Below, piece after piece: positions 11,040 to 21,204 of a stretch of 64,000 bases of DNA. Source of the stretch: Megaustenia siamemsis (Eukaryota > Mollusca > Gastropoda > Stylommatophora > Ariophantidae); assembly GCA_032433765.1 (NCBI GenBank), contig JAVIAB010000008.1:39102179-39166178 (forward strand). The letters run 5' to 3'. The notes under the pieces are model-generated. The model made no database searches and was not told where the DNA came from. It was given only the letters and a program-made list of their open reading frames with translations. Both the position numbers and the translations under genes were made by a program. Every line of letters begins with the position of its first letter. Position 1 is the first letter of the stretch.

Positions 11040-11500
11040 ATGCAACACCATGATGATTTCTATACTAATGTACTCTATGCTTAAAATCAATGTCTGTGCG
11101 TACACAAAAGTAAGTAAATATTTGCTTAACATTTTGTTAGTTTAATCAACTTGATATTACCAATATACGGCTAATGACAGTTTATGTATATTTCCAGCGC
11201 ATTAATCACGACGGGTGTGTTTGGTCTATGCATGTTAATGCCGTAGTTAGAATAATAATTATATCAATTAACTTATACCTAATACAGACCGGGCAATAAG
11301 CCTAGGCACTACTTTGATTAAGGTGTGTGAATAATCCAAGTCAATTATTAGACTTTTATTTGTGTGCCGTGTCGGCTGCCTAAATGAGCAAGCTTGTGTT
11401 TCCTTCAAGGGCGCTCTGTATTATGTAGACGATACATGGAATGAGTGTCTCCAAGAAAAATTAGTCTTTAGCAAGAATCTACAAAAGTTTAAAATAATTT
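11040..11500. other. No recognised feature
   Basis: No gene or repeat recognised. A short open frame from 11362 runs into the following array and has no other support. Confidence 0.5.
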
Positions 11501-11995
11501 ATCTCTACTTCTACTCTACTCTCCTACACCCTACGCTTATTTCAACCCCCACTCCCACTCTCACACCTACTTCACTCCCACACCTACTCACTCCACTCCC
11601 GCTCCGCTCCCCTCCCCTCCATCTCCACCTCTACCTGTATCTCTACCCTGCCCTGCCCTGCTTTGCTCTGCCCTGTCCTGCCCTGCCCTGTCCTGCCCTG
11701 CCCTGCCCTGCCCTGTCCTGCCCTGTCCTGCCCTGCCCTGCCCTGCCCTGCCCTGCCCTGCCCTGTCCTGCCCTGCCCTGCCCTGTCCTGCCCTGCCCTG
11801 CCCTGCCCTGTCCTGCCCTGCCCTGTCCTGCCCTGCCCTGCCCTGCCCTGCCCTGCCCTGTCCTGCCCTGCCCTGCCCTGTCCTGCCCTGCCCTGTCCTG
11901 CCCTGCCCTGCCCTGCCCTGTCCTGCCCTGCCCTGCCCTGCCCTGCTCTGCCCCGCCCTGCCCTGTCCTGCCCTGCCCTGCTCTACTCTACTCCA
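11500..11995. repeat. CCCTG pentanucleotide array
   Basis: Core 11648-11985 is CCCTG interspersed with TCCTG; flanks are degenerate CTCTA/CTCCC pentamers. The strand is almost free of A. It lacks stops in some frames, so Cys/Pro/Ala/Leu frames of over 200 codons appear. These are artefacts. Confidence 0.95.
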
Positions 11996-11999
11996 TATG

Positions 12000-12516
12000 T
12001 TATAAACCTAGGGATACCCACCACTAACTTCCTTTATTCATCTTTACACCCCCGTACCTGTCGCGATTCTATCCACTTCTCTCAACTCCTACGCCTTAGA
12101 CGCCTGTGTGATCGAGATGATACATTTCTTCATCAACCTGATCTTTTATTTAATATCTTTCGCCGCCGTCTTTACCATGAATATGTCCTGCAATCGTTCC
12201 TCCAGCGAGCTCTCCCTATTATTCGCAATCAAGTTCTTACACCTACGACCCATCTCCCTACTAACAAATTTATTCTCTCCCTCACCTACCACCCTCATAA
12301 TATGGGTACGCTTCGAGTCTTGAAACAACACCTAACTATCCTCCACTCAGATCCTACCACTCGCCTTCTATTCTCTGACCCCCCTCCCACTCTGGTGACG
12401 TGTAAGCGTGACAGGAACCTGCGGTGCATTCTGGTTAAAAGCTGGCTCCGCAACCCACGCCAGGGCCAAAGGGGCATGTCCCGCTGCGAAAAATCATGTA
12501 GAATGTGCCCGTTTGT
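12000..12516 (+). mobile_element. Penelope-like element fragment (RT C-terminus to Zn-like linker)
   Basis: An open frame downstream of the CCCTG array encodes LRRLCDRDD, HEYVLQSFLQRA, KFILSLTYHPHNMGTLRVL, HSDPTTRLLFSDPP, then KRDRNLRCILVKSWL and MSRCEKSCRMCPFV. The LTYHP, RxxNLRxxLVxS and Cys-rich C-x3-C-x2-C order is what I associate with the region between the RT and GIY-YIG domains of Penelope-like elements. No RT palm or nuclease motif is included. The fragment ends exactly where LINE A begins. A DIRS or other RT origin is less likely. Confidence 0.6.
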
Positions 12517-14010
12517 GCTCATCATCGAGTGCCTTCTCCGCAACGAAGGTTGGCTACCATAGAGCGTAATTCTGCTGTCTCTTGCTTTGATGGTGCAGGT
12601 TGTCATAGACTGATTTGTCCATCTTTTGATGTTACTCGTCCATGTTAGTCTTGGTCTGCCTCTGCCTCTTTTACCTTGTATTTTCTCCTCCAGGATTACA
12701 TTTAGTAGGCTGTTGTATCTTTTAACATGGCCCAAAATTCGTATTTGTCTTGTTTGAATTGTGCTTAGTAGTTCTCTTTTCATTTTTAGTTGTTTTAAGA
12801 CTTCATCGTTTGTTTTCTTTTCCTTCCATCCAATTCTACCTATTCTTCTATATATCCACATTTCAAAGGCTTCAATTCTCTGTTCTGTTTTCTTGTCGAA
12901 TGTCCATGTTTCTGCACCATATAGGAATGTTGAGAAGATGTAACATTTTGCTATTCTTAGTTTTAGCCCTGGTGTTATTTGTTTTGATGTTAGTATGTTC
13001 TTCATGACATTAAAATTACTTTTTGCCATTCCTATTCTTTTGTTTATTTCAGTTGTACATTTTCCATCACTGGTTATAGTATGTCCAAGGTAGTTGTAGT
13101 TCTGAACTGTCTCCAGGTCTATTCCTTCTATTTTGATATCCACTGTGGGTTTTCAGTATCTTCTTTGTTTATGATCATAGTTTTAGTCTTTTTGATATTT
13201 ATATTTAGTCCATATTGTTTGCATGTCATGTTTATTTCATTAAGTAATTGCTGTAGATCTTTAGGATTTTCTGCTAGTAGTACAGTATCGTCAGCATATC
13301 TTAGGTTATTGATTATCTTTCCATTAATTTGTAGGCCTGGCATCTCTATGATGTTTTAAAAAATTTTCTCAGTGTATAAATTGAACAAGCTTGGTGATAG
13401 GATGCATCCCTGTCTTACTCCTCTTTTTATATCAATTTGTTGTAGATTTCTCTTTGTTACATTTTATTATTGCTGTTTGCTCCCAGTATAAATTACATAT
13501 TAGTCGTATGTCCATATCATCTAGATGTATCTCTTTTAGGCATTTTATAAGTTGTTTGTGGTGAACTCTATCAAAAGCTTTGGTGTAGTCTATGAAGCAG
13601 GCATATATTGGTTTGTTTACTTCTGTGTATTTTTCAATTAATGTTTTCATGCAGAATATGGCTTCTTTTGTCCCGCTATTTTTCCTAAATCCAAATTGCT
13701 GCTCATCTAATTCAGTATTGATTTTAATATGAATCCTTCCTTGTATAACTTTTAACAAGATTTTTGTAACATGGCTCATTAGGCTTATTGTTCTAAAGTC
13801 ACTGCATTCAACTGCACCATTCTTTTTAGGCAATGCAATGAAAGTTGATGCTTTTAGTTCATTTGGTATGTATCCCGTGTGGTATATGTCGTTGCATATG
13901 TCTGTAATCACTTCAATGCCAAAATCTTCTAGTGCCTGTATCACCTCTATCTGTATGCTGTCAGGTCCTGCTGCTTCTCCCTTTTTCATTGTTTTTATAG
14001 CTTTTATCAC
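12517..14010 (-). pseudogene. LINE A reverse transcriptase, frameshifted
   Basis: Copies element RNA into DNA at the nicked target (target-primed reverse transcription). Visible in order: GEAAGPDSIQIEVIQAL, LPKKNGA then FRTISLMSHVTKILLK, EQQFGFRKNSGTKEAIF, CFIDYTKAFDRVHHKQL (first catalytic Asp), then after a frame break YADDTVLLAENPKDLQQLL with the catalytic Asp pair. Next come YLGHTITSDGKC, FLYGAETW, WIYRRIGRIGW, ILGHVKRYNSL and RGRGRPRLTW. The order matches a complete RT domain. The break between AIIKCNKEKS and PGLQINGK (13345-13430) stops translation, so this copy is dead. The last codons overlap the Penelope-like fragment edge. Confidence 0.85.
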
Positions 14011-15060
14011 CTCTGATTTTAAGATTTTATAGCCTGATGTACATTTTATAACTGGTTTCTTCTCCCTTTGATCCTGAATTAGTTCTGTTATATATTCCTG
14101 TCATATATCTATAATATCCTTATTGTATGTTAGCATTTTTCCTTATTTGTCTGCAATGCATCCTCCTTCTGTGGCTTTTTTTAATTTTTATTAGTCATTC
14201 TCTTTATTTCTGTGTGCATTCCTCTTATGTCTTGTTTGTTTTCCATAGTTTCTATTTCTATACATTTTTGGCTGAGCAGTCTTCTTCTGCCTTTTGCACA
14301 TTTTGCGTATTTCATTATCTATTTTATTGTATTGAACAGTGTTCTTCGCTTGTCTCCTTTCTTCCATTTTTTCTAAGATGGTGTTAGTTATCCATTTTTG
14401 TTGTTTGTTCTTTTCTCTTTTGGGTAAGGTGTCACAGGTTTCTTGTATTCTTTTCTTTATGCATTGCCATTTGGTTGTTACTTTTTCATCAGGGTTTTCT
14501 CTTCTGTATTGTTCAATTCTTTCTTCTAGCAGCTTCTGGTATGTGTTCTTTACTTGTATTGTATAGGTATCTTTAATATCTTTTTGATTTAAAGCTGTAA
14601 TATCTAGTGGATTTGTTGATGAATTATACTTTTGCTTGTTTCTCTTTAGTTTGATTTTCATTTTAATCATTACATGATTGTGATCTGAATTAATATCTGC
14701 TCCTGGGTAAGTTTTGGCTTTCTTTACGCTGTTACGGAACCTTTCTTTTATCATTACGTAATCTATTTGATTCCTCTTCCTATCTCCAGGGCTTTTCCAT
14801 GTGTATAGTTTCCCTTTCTCTTGCTCAAAGTAGGTGTTACATATTATCAGCCTGTTTTCTTCACAGAATTGTATTAATCTTTCTCCTCTGTTATTTCTTT
14901 TTCCTAAACCATGATTTCCTATAATTGTCTTATATCTACCTTTTCCTACTTTAGTGTTCATGTCACCCATTACAATCAAGATGTCTGAAGATTTCACTTG
15001 CTTCATAACTTTATTTAGGTCTTCATAGTATGCCTCTATTTGTTCATCTGTGTAGTCTTG

Positions 15061-15225
15061 AGTGGGTGCATATGTCTGTATTATTGCTATGTCGAATGGT
15101 TTTGCTTTCAACTTGAGTAGGTGCATATGTCTGTATTATTGCTATGTCGAATGGTTTTGCTTTCAACTTGAGTAGGTGCATATGTCTGTATTATTGCTAT
15201 GTCGAATGGTTTTGCTTTCAACTTG
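15061..15225. repeat. 55-bp triplication inside LINE A endonuclease
   Basis: Three near-identical tandem copies start at 15061, 15116 and 15171. Each covers the codons for LKLKAKPFDIAIIQTYAPT. The 110 extra bases are not a multiple of three. Confidence 0.95.
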
Positions 15226-15301
15226 AGTAGTATAATCCTATCACTGTATGTCCAGTGGTTACTTATATATTTTTGTAGCTTTCTTTTTATCAGTATTCCT
15301 T

Positions 15302-15302
<1 letters not shown>

Positions 15303-15332
<30 letters not shown>
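15303..15332. repeat. Poly-C tract (30 C)
   Basis: Uninterrupted run of 30 C on the plus strand inside LINE A; on the coding strand it reads as a Gly run. Length may be an assembly or sequencing estimate. Confidence 0.9.
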
Positions 15333-15509
15333 TTGATGTTCTGTTGTATTTCCTGGGTATATAAATGTATATTTTTCGTCTTCTATGTACCCACATTCTT
15401 TCCATCTTGTCTCTGATATGCCTACATTATCTATATTTATTCGTTCTGCTTCTTGAATCAGATTTTCCAATTTCCCTTCTTGATATAGAGTCCGTTTGTA
15501 CTACAAACT

Positions 15510-15928
15510 CACAAAGTCCTTTGACTCTTTTAAGATTCGGTAAAGCTTCACGTCCGTATCTATGAATCTTATATGCGCTATAATCTGTTAGCACTGTTAT
15601 AAAACGAATACTAATCAATAATAATTATTATAGATACTTTGTTTGGCTCACTTTTGGCCCACGAGATCCTATCTGGCCTATTGACCACTTATGTGACCTA
15701 CCGAGACATTGGTTCTAGTCACTTCCTCTTCAGGTCATTCGAACCTACCACGAGTCAACCGTTTCACATTACATTTTTGAGATAGGTAAGTGCTTGACTT
15801 TTGTGTGTGTTTTTGTTGTTACATTTGTTGTTTTGCATCCGATGAAGGCGCTTGTCGTAATGTAGGATTTTATCTCGTCTCTCATTAAGTTCAGCTGCTT
15901 AATGCCATTTTATGTTTATTTGATATAA
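15510..15928. other. Unassigned stretch with a stem-loop motif near 15840
   Basis: No gene recognised. CCGATGAAGGCGCTTGTCG near 15838 resembles the stem-loop motif shared by R1-type repeats (47117, 60620). Confidence 0.4.
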
Positions 15929-15929
15929 A

Positions 15930-16212
15930 CTCTACTCTACACTATACTATACTATTCACTGTACTCTACTCTACACTATACCATTCACTGTACTCTACTC
16001 TACACTATACCATTCACTGTACTCTACTCTACACTATACTATTCACTGTACTCTACACTATACTATACTACTCACTGTACTCTACTCTACACTATACCAT
16101 TCAATGTACTCCACTCTATACTATACTATACCATTCACTGTACTCTACTCTACACTATACTATACCATTCACTGTACTCTACTCTACACTATACTATTCA
16201 CTGTACTCTACT
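15930..16212. repeat. About 29-bp minisatellite (CTCTACACTATAC type)
   Basis: Roughly 10 units of ACTCTACTCTACACTATACC plus ATTCACTGT, with length variants. SINE1 at 16222 sits at its right edge, and a short CTATACTCTACTCTG piece after the SINE suggests the SINE landed inside the array. Confidence 0.9.
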
Positions 16213-16221
16213 TATATTCTA

Positions 16222-16478
16222 GGGAGCCGCGATAGCTCAGTGGTTAGTGAACTAGACTACAAAGGACAAGAGGTAGGGTTCGATCCTGAATGACGGCTTC
16301 CATTTCACCCAGCCTTAAATGGGTACCGGATTTTTTTCAGGAAAGTAAACCCGCACGGACGTAATACCGACCACATTACCCAAAAAATCATATGCCGAAG
16401 GTCTGTAAAATTTAAGGTCACTAACACTTTATTCCCTATACGCCACTTGGCGTGACGGGGCACTTTTACTTTACTACC
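16222..16478 (+). mobile_element. SINE1 copy
   Basis: A box TAGCTCAGTGGTTAGTG, B box GGTTCGATCCTG, family body and CACTTTTACTTTAC tail. Array-like sequence on both sides suggests insertion within the preceding minisatellite; an exact duplication is not clear. Confidence 0.9.
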
Positions 16479-16640
16479 TATACTCTACTCTGATCTTCTC
16501 TATCCTCTTTTGTCATCTACTCTCTCTTCTTATCTTATACTGGTGCAATTTATTTATTATATTCAACTGTACCTTCTTGTGTTATTTTCTTTCTCTGCTA
16601 TCTTTTGCAGGTGTAATTCCTCTTTGCTATAATTGTCTCG

Positions 16641-16898
16641 GGAGCCGCGATAGCTCAGTGGTTAGTGAACTGGACTACCACGGACAAGGGGTAGGGTTCG
16701 ATCCCAACCGACGGCTTCCGGGTTCACCCAGCCTTAAATGGGTACCGGATTTTTTTCTGGGAAAGTAAAGCAGCACGGGCGTAACACTGACCACATTACC
16801 CCAAAAATCATGTGCTGAAGGTCTGTAAAATATAAGGTCACTAACACCATATTTCCCTATACGCCACTTGGTGTGACGGGGGTACTTTACTTTTACTT
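16641..16898 (+). mobile_element. SINE1 copy with perfect 13-bp target duplication
   Basis: Good reference copy: A box from 16651, B box GGTTCGATCCC at 16695-16705, conserved middle, tail GGGGGTACTTTACTTTTAC. CTATAATTGTCTC lies on both sides (ending at 16639 and 16912), proving retroposition and the element limits. Confidence 0.95.
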
Positions 16899-16914
16899 AC
16901 TATAATTGTCTCAA

Positions 16915-17310
16915 TGTTTTTTCTTCGTATATTTCTAGGTTTACTTGTTGCCTCTTTTCCTGGATCTTCAGGTGAAATAATCTCTAGTAATTCTTGTAGT
17001 TTCTTTTAGAAGTTTATCATTTCCCATCGTATTTTTTTTTACCATTTCTTTCACTGTTGATTGTGTGTTCTAAGTGCAGCTCAACGTGTCTCATTAAGAT
17101 TAATATGACATCAGCACCTAATATCGTTATCATTCAATTATTATCCAACAGCAATACTGTTTAATAATATGTGTAACTATTATCCAAAATTACCACTCAA
17201 TATGCACTATAGAATGTTAATACCCGGCATAATATTATTATCCAATATCGCCCTCTGATACACATCACCCATTTCAGAAATCATTTAAATCTTTAATTAT
17301 TATTGAATGT
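16915..17310. other. AT-rich stretch without recognised feature
   Basis: Nothing recognised. Confidence 0.5.
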
Positions 17311-17322
17311 TGCGCCTAAGTA

Positions 17323-17560
17323 GCCGCGATAGCTCAGTGGTTAGTGAACTGGACTACAAAGGACAAAGGGTAGGGTTTGATCCCAACCGACGGCTTCCGG
17401 GTTCACCCAGCCTTAAATGGGTACCGGATTTTTCTGGGAAAGTAATACCGACCACATTACACCGAAAATAATGTCCCGAAGATCTGTAAAATTACTGGTC
17501 ACTAACACCATATTCCCTATACGCCACTTGGCGTGACGGGGGTACTTTACTTTTTTTTAC
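17323..17560 (+). mobile_element. SINE1 copy with small internal deletion
   Basis: Head and tail intact; the GCGGCACGGGCG segment before ACCGACCACATTA is deleted. TTGCGCCTAAGTA (17310-17322) and TTGCACATAAGTA (17563-17575) form a 13-bp duplication with two mismatches. Confidence 0.9.
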
Positions 17561-17874
17561 TATTGCACATAAGTATATGCATTATCTAAAATCGATACCC
17601 TTTAATTATTATCCAGTATAGTCATCCTTTATGTATTATTCAATACCGATATTATTTAATTAGTATCCAATACCGATAACTTTCAATTAATATGCAATAT
17701 CGATATGATATGTGTTATTCAACGCTGACGTCATTACTAACCACCAAAAATCCATATCGAATATAAAAAGGAATGAATACAGTACGTGTACAGGAATAAG
17801 AGAAATAGCCATGCAATAATCTAATCCATATATAAACATTTATAGATGAGCATATGTTGCCATGTTGTGATAAT

Positions 17875-18035
17875 AAATAAGAAGAGATTCAGAAGGCAAA
17901 TCATCAAGCATGAAGTAGCAGGAAAAATAGTAAAAGGTAGACCTTAGGAAACAAAAAAAAAAAAAAAAAAAAAAAAAATGACAAGACAGGCAAGAACAGC
18001 AGGAATCACTTCCCTGCATGAAATTCTGTTTTTTT
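17875..18035 (+). mobile_element. LINE D-like tail fragment
   Basis: Translation GKIVKGRP, then across an A-tract RQARTAGITSLHEI, aligns with GKRNRGRPRE and REARAAGIGSLSEI of LINE D (39400-40385). The A-run near 17950-17978 interrupts it. Confidence 0.5.
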
Positions 18036-18240
18036 TTCTGCGCGCACCTTTGGACGTCAATATTAATGAGTTGGAAGAATGAGTTCGTCAGTTGAAGACT
18101 GGTGACACCACCATACATTTTGTCCTGATATATTCGTGAACCACAGGGTTCATCATCATATGTTGGGCATAATTGTAGTAAATGTTCAGCTGTGTCACAG
18201 TGATGTTTATCTGAGACTCCTACCTTTACGGTGCTGAAAC

Positions 18241-18451
18241 AGTGGTTACTTCAATCTATTGTGGTTACTTCAATCTATTGTGGTTACTTCAATCTATTGT
18301 GGTTACTTCCATCTATTGTGGTTACTTCAATCTATTGTGGTTACTTCAATCTATTGTGGTTACTTCAATCTATTGTGGTTACTTCAATCTATTGTGGTTA
18401 CTTCAATCTATTGTGGTTACTTCAATCTATTGTGGTTACTTCAATCTATTG
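18241..18451. repeat. 19-bp minisatellite, about 11 copies
   Basis: Unit TGGTTACTTCAATCTATTG, nearly invariant. All three frames are open because the unit has no stop; the resulting 60-90-residue frames are artefacts. Confidence 0.95.
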
Positions 18452-18529
18452 AGGCTTGTTCGGAATTTAAACATTGTTACTTATTCTTGTCTATTGAACT
18501 ATTAATATGTTTCTGAAAGAGGCCAAAGC

Positions 18530-18795
18530 ATAAAGAGAGCTAATTTCCAATATTAGGAAGAAACAATCATCATTTTATGGTCATGTAATGAGAAGAGAAC
18601 AGCTGGAATATATTGTAACAACTGGGAAAATTGAGGGACGAAGAGATAGAGGGAAGCAAAGAGAAAAGATACCAAACAGCTTAAGAGAATGGCTTGGCAG
18701 AAGGTCAACAACAGAAATGATAAATAGCTGTGGAGACCGAAAGTTGTGGAGAGACATGATCACCTACGCCAGCAGGCATGACACTTGATGATGAT
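18530..18795 (+). mobile_element. LINE B 3' end
   Basis: Translation includes RKKQSSFYGHVMRREQLEY, TTGKIEGRRDRGKQREK, LGRRSTTEMINSC and LWRDMITYASRHDT, followed by an ATGATGATG terminus. GHVMRREQ and the W-R-D-M end mark a LINE polymerase tail. 5' truncated. This copy also shows the uninterrupted TTAA site (CAGCTTAAGAGAATGG) used by the MITE at 60960. Confidence 0.8.
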
Positions 18796-19044
18796 GATGG
18801 TGATGAATATGTGTGATATATCTGTGATGTTTTGTATTTTATTTGTTCACGTATTCTTTCCTGGTGAGCTTCTTTGATTCCTCTTAAGCTGTACTTGTTT
18901 CTGGCTGATGTAATCTGCCAAATTCCTTTAATGAGATTAAGCAGCTGGCCCAGAATATGAGAAAATGACAAGCACACTGTGAACCCTGTGTGACGTCACA
19001 TAACACTTCGGTAATGGTAGCTGTACTGTAAAGCCACACCATAC

Positions 19045-19314
19045 ACTCTCAAGATTAAATGGCTACTGGTTTTTTTCTGGAAAAGTAGGGCGGCCTGACG
19101 TAACTCGACCATATCACCCATATTTTGTGTAGGTGGTATTTTTTTTAAAAATAGACACTAACACCATACACTAACACCATACACTAACACCATACACTAA
19201 CACCATACACTAACACCAGACACTAACACCATACACTAACACCCGACACTAACACCAGACACTAACACCATACACTAACACCAGACACTAACACCATACA
19301 CTAACACGATACAC
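19045..19314 (+). mobile_element. Old SINE1 with an internal 13-bp array
   Basis: Degenerate SINE1 body (GGTTTTTTTCTGGAAAAGTA, GGCGGCCTGACGTAACTCGACC). Its CACTAACACCATA segment, single in other copies, is expanded here into about a dozen 13-bp repeats (19152-19314). The array resumes at 22479-22500 after the transposon block, then passes into a SINE-like 3' end. Confidence 0.75.
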
Positions 19315-19634
19315 TATAGTCCGTTCAGAATCGTTTGCCGAGATGTTATGATTTATAATTCAAAAAGTTCTTGATGATTTCACATGATTTTTGGCATACG
19401 GTGTTAAAATGTCCATGTCACGAGAACATATGTGTTACTCGATGTCTAGCTATAACGGTTTTCTTAAAGCGGCGAATTCCTTTGATCTTTGCCCATGTAA
19501 CTATTATTTTGACCCTAATCAAAATGTTTTACAGTAATCTAGTGCAACGATGACCCATAGGCGTGTCCATAAAATGTTACTGGGTGGCAAGTATACAAAT
19601 TTTAAATTATATATAGAACTTTTGTTCGTAGAGT

Positions 19635-19815
19635 CAATTTGATATAGTTCCATGCTCTTGGTGTGAGTTTCCCAAATGTTGTCGCTGCCTTTCAAATACG
19701 TACATTTAGTTCCTCATCTAAGGAAAGTGTGGCTGTAATAGTGGATCCAAGATAGCTGAACTTCTGTACTGACTCAAGCAGGCTTCCATTCAAAGTAATG
19801 GTTGTTGGTTTGCTT
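19635..19815 (-). mobile_element. LINE RT fragment (LINE H) inside the DD83E transposon
   Basis: Minus-strand translation ITLNGSLLESVQKFSYLGS, then TITATLSLDEELNVRI. The L-x-x-V-x-x-F-x-YLGS motif followed by D-x-E-x-x-x-RI lies just after the YADD palm in many LINE polymerases. It sits between the transposase stop and the left terminal repeat. Short and isolated. Confidence 0.6.
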
Positions 19816-19926
19816 ATAACATATTTTTGATTGCTTGGGTGGTCTTGAACAATAAACTGTTTAACAAATCAACTAGGAAATTTTGCAAATCAAACTATTT
19901 ATCTGTAGACTTAATCAGAGTAATGA

Positions 19927-21204
19927 TCATTCAGAATCAGACGAGTCAAATAGGTCGATTACTGCTTTCGGCTGAACAAACAACAAACCATCCTTTTTCC
20001 AATATTCCTCTTCTTGTCGCAACACATGATCCTCACATTTTACCCAGTAGTCTTTATTTATATTTGATAGAGCCTGATTTGTAAGTGTCTCAACATCGCA
20101 TAATTTGAAAGTTTTATTTGTATATGCTACGTGTCCTTTAACTTTTGCCCAAACTAGTTCTATAGGATTTAAGTGTGCATGATATGGAGGTAGTCTCAAA
20201 CATCTATGGCCATGTTCTTGAATTAACTTGTCTATTTTAAATATCTTTGTACGTTGTGTCTGTTTTACAAGGCTAAGCAATTCGGGTTTCAAGTAGCTGT
20301 CGTTAACTTGTATGTGTTCTTTTATGAGCCACGTTTTGATTGCATCTTTTGTACTTGATGATGTTGGGATTCTATCTTCTACGTTAACTACGTTATGGTA
20401 TGAAGCATTGTCCATTATCAGACAAGAAGGTCGATCTAATATTGGAAGGATACTTTTCTCGATCCAGTCTTTAAATATGTGCCCATTCATTTCGGAGTGG
20501 TAGTCTCTATTGTCTATGGATTTTGAAATGAAAACGAGATGAGCATTCTGCAACAACCCATTATGTCTGCTACCTGCATGTGCAACTATCAAACGTTGCC
20601 CTTTACTGCTTGGTACTGATCTTTTAATACTTCCATCTGCTAACTGCCATTCCTTTTCATTTGTATGATGAGCGTTGATCCAAGTTTCATCTAAATAAAC
20701 AATATCATAATAATTTTCGCGCATTTCCTTCACTTCACGTAAATACTTGCTTCTAAGAGCTACTAGATGTGGCTTCTCACAAATAATGTTTTTTCCACCA
20801 GCATACTTTCTAAAGGTGAAGCCTGCACTTCTTAATATTTTCCATAATGAAGTTTTTGATATTTCAATGTCGTTGTTAGTTTTCAGCCAAAGCTTCAACT
20901 TTCTAAGTGTCACTTCTTCGTTTATATCAAACATTCGACAGATTTCTCTTTTTACTAGGTCCTTATCAAAACTGTCTAACGTTTCTTTCCTTCCTTGCTT
21001 TCTTGCATTTGTTGGCAATAAATATCCGCTTCCTTTAACTATTCGATCAAATGAACGTTTACACAAACCTAAAATATGCATTGTTCTCTTCTCAGGGTTT
21101 GATAAAGAACAATAAAGATGTCCCTTTTTACGCTCTCTGCAGAAGTATTGATAAATCTTTATAGCAATGTTATGCTCAGTAAAATATTTTGCCTTTATAT
21201 TCAT
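19927..21204 (-). CDS. Transposase, DDE (IS630/Tc1/mariner superfamily), uninterrupted
   Basis: Cuts and reinserts its own element at TA. 425 residues from the first ATG (an in-frame GTG lies two codons upstream at 21210). Residue numbers below count from that GTG. A helical N-terminal half likely binds the terminal repeats (for example TLRKLKLWLKTNNDIEISKT, then LWKILRSAGFTFRKYAG). Catalytic core: VYLDETWINAHH (D174), CLIMDNASYHN (D267), PPYHAHLNPIELVWAKVKG (E351). The spacer of 83 residues between D267 and E351 is far longer than the 34-41 of Tc1 and mariner. A DD82E group called Sailor has, as I recall, been described, and this may belong there. The extra spacer holds a Lys-rich segment (YLKPELLSLVKQTQRTKIF). 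An acidic tail, DSSDSE, ends it. No stop or frameshift, intact ends: possibly still active. Confidence 0.88.
   Translation of the reverse strand: MNIKAKYFTEHNIAIKIYQYFCRERKKGHLYCSLSNPEKRTMHILGLCKRSFDRIVKGSGYLLPTNARKQGRKETLDSFDKDLVKREICRMFDINEEVTLRKLKLWLKTNNDIEISKTSLWKILRSAGFTFRKYAGGKNIICEKPHLVALRSKYLREVKEMRENYYDIVYLDETWINAHHTNEKEWQLADGSIKRSVPSSKGQRLIVAHAGSRHNGLLQNAHLVFISKSIDNRDYHSEMNGHIFKDWIEKSILPILDRPSCLIMDNASYHNVVNVEDRIPTSSSTKDAIKTWLIKEHIQVNDSYLKPELLSLVKQTQRTKIFKIDKLIQEHGHRCLRLPPYHAHLNPIELVWAKVKGHVAYTNKTFKLCDVETLTNQALSNINKDYWVKCEDHVLRQEEEYWKKDGLLFVQPKAVIDLFDSSDSE

Larger units (their letters stand above)
14191..15500 (-). pseudogene. LINE A apurinic-type endonuclease, frameshifted
   Basis: Nicks target DNA for LINE A insertion. 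The N-terminal part (15500-15230) reads RTLYQEGKLENLIQEAERI, NVGISETRW (catalytic Glu), then LLKLKAKPFDIAIIQTYAPT. The downstream part gives IVMGDMNTKVGKGR (Asp/Asn site), NHGLGKRNNRGERLIQF, LYTWKSPGDRKRNQIDYVM and the terminal SDHNHVMI histidine box. So all main endonuclease motifs survive, but a 55-bp unit present three times (net +110 bp) puts the halves in different frames. A 30-C tract codes a Gly run after TTEHQ. A Lys/Arg-rich linker follows the domain. Confidence 0.85.
12517..15505 (-). mobile_element. LINE A, longest copy (RTE-like non-LTR retrotransposon)
   Basis: Minus strand, about 3 kb. In order: an endonuclease of the exonuclease/endonuclease/phosphatase type (15500 to ~14600), a Lys-rich linker, reverse transcriptase (about 14010 to 13130), a C-terminal tail with RGRGRPRLTW, and a 3' end with an ATGATG-type terminus at 12517. 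Single ORF plan and (ATG)n tail fit RTE-type elements. Breaks: a 55-bp triplication and poly-C tract in the endonuclease, a gap at 14010-14190, and a frame change near 13345-13430. Homologous 3' fragments occur at 5835, 27376 and 54008. Confidence 0.9.

Noticed and set aside
11362..12000. Cys/Pro-rich frames over the CCCTG array
   Set aside because: Pentamer lacks stops in several frames. Only the part after 12000 is retained, as a Penelope-like fragment.
16641..16720. Functional tRNA genes at the many TAGCTCAGTGG / GGTTCGATCC sites
   Set aside because: Each is the head of a SINE1 copy with a conserved non-tRNA body and target duplications; no acceptor stem closes.
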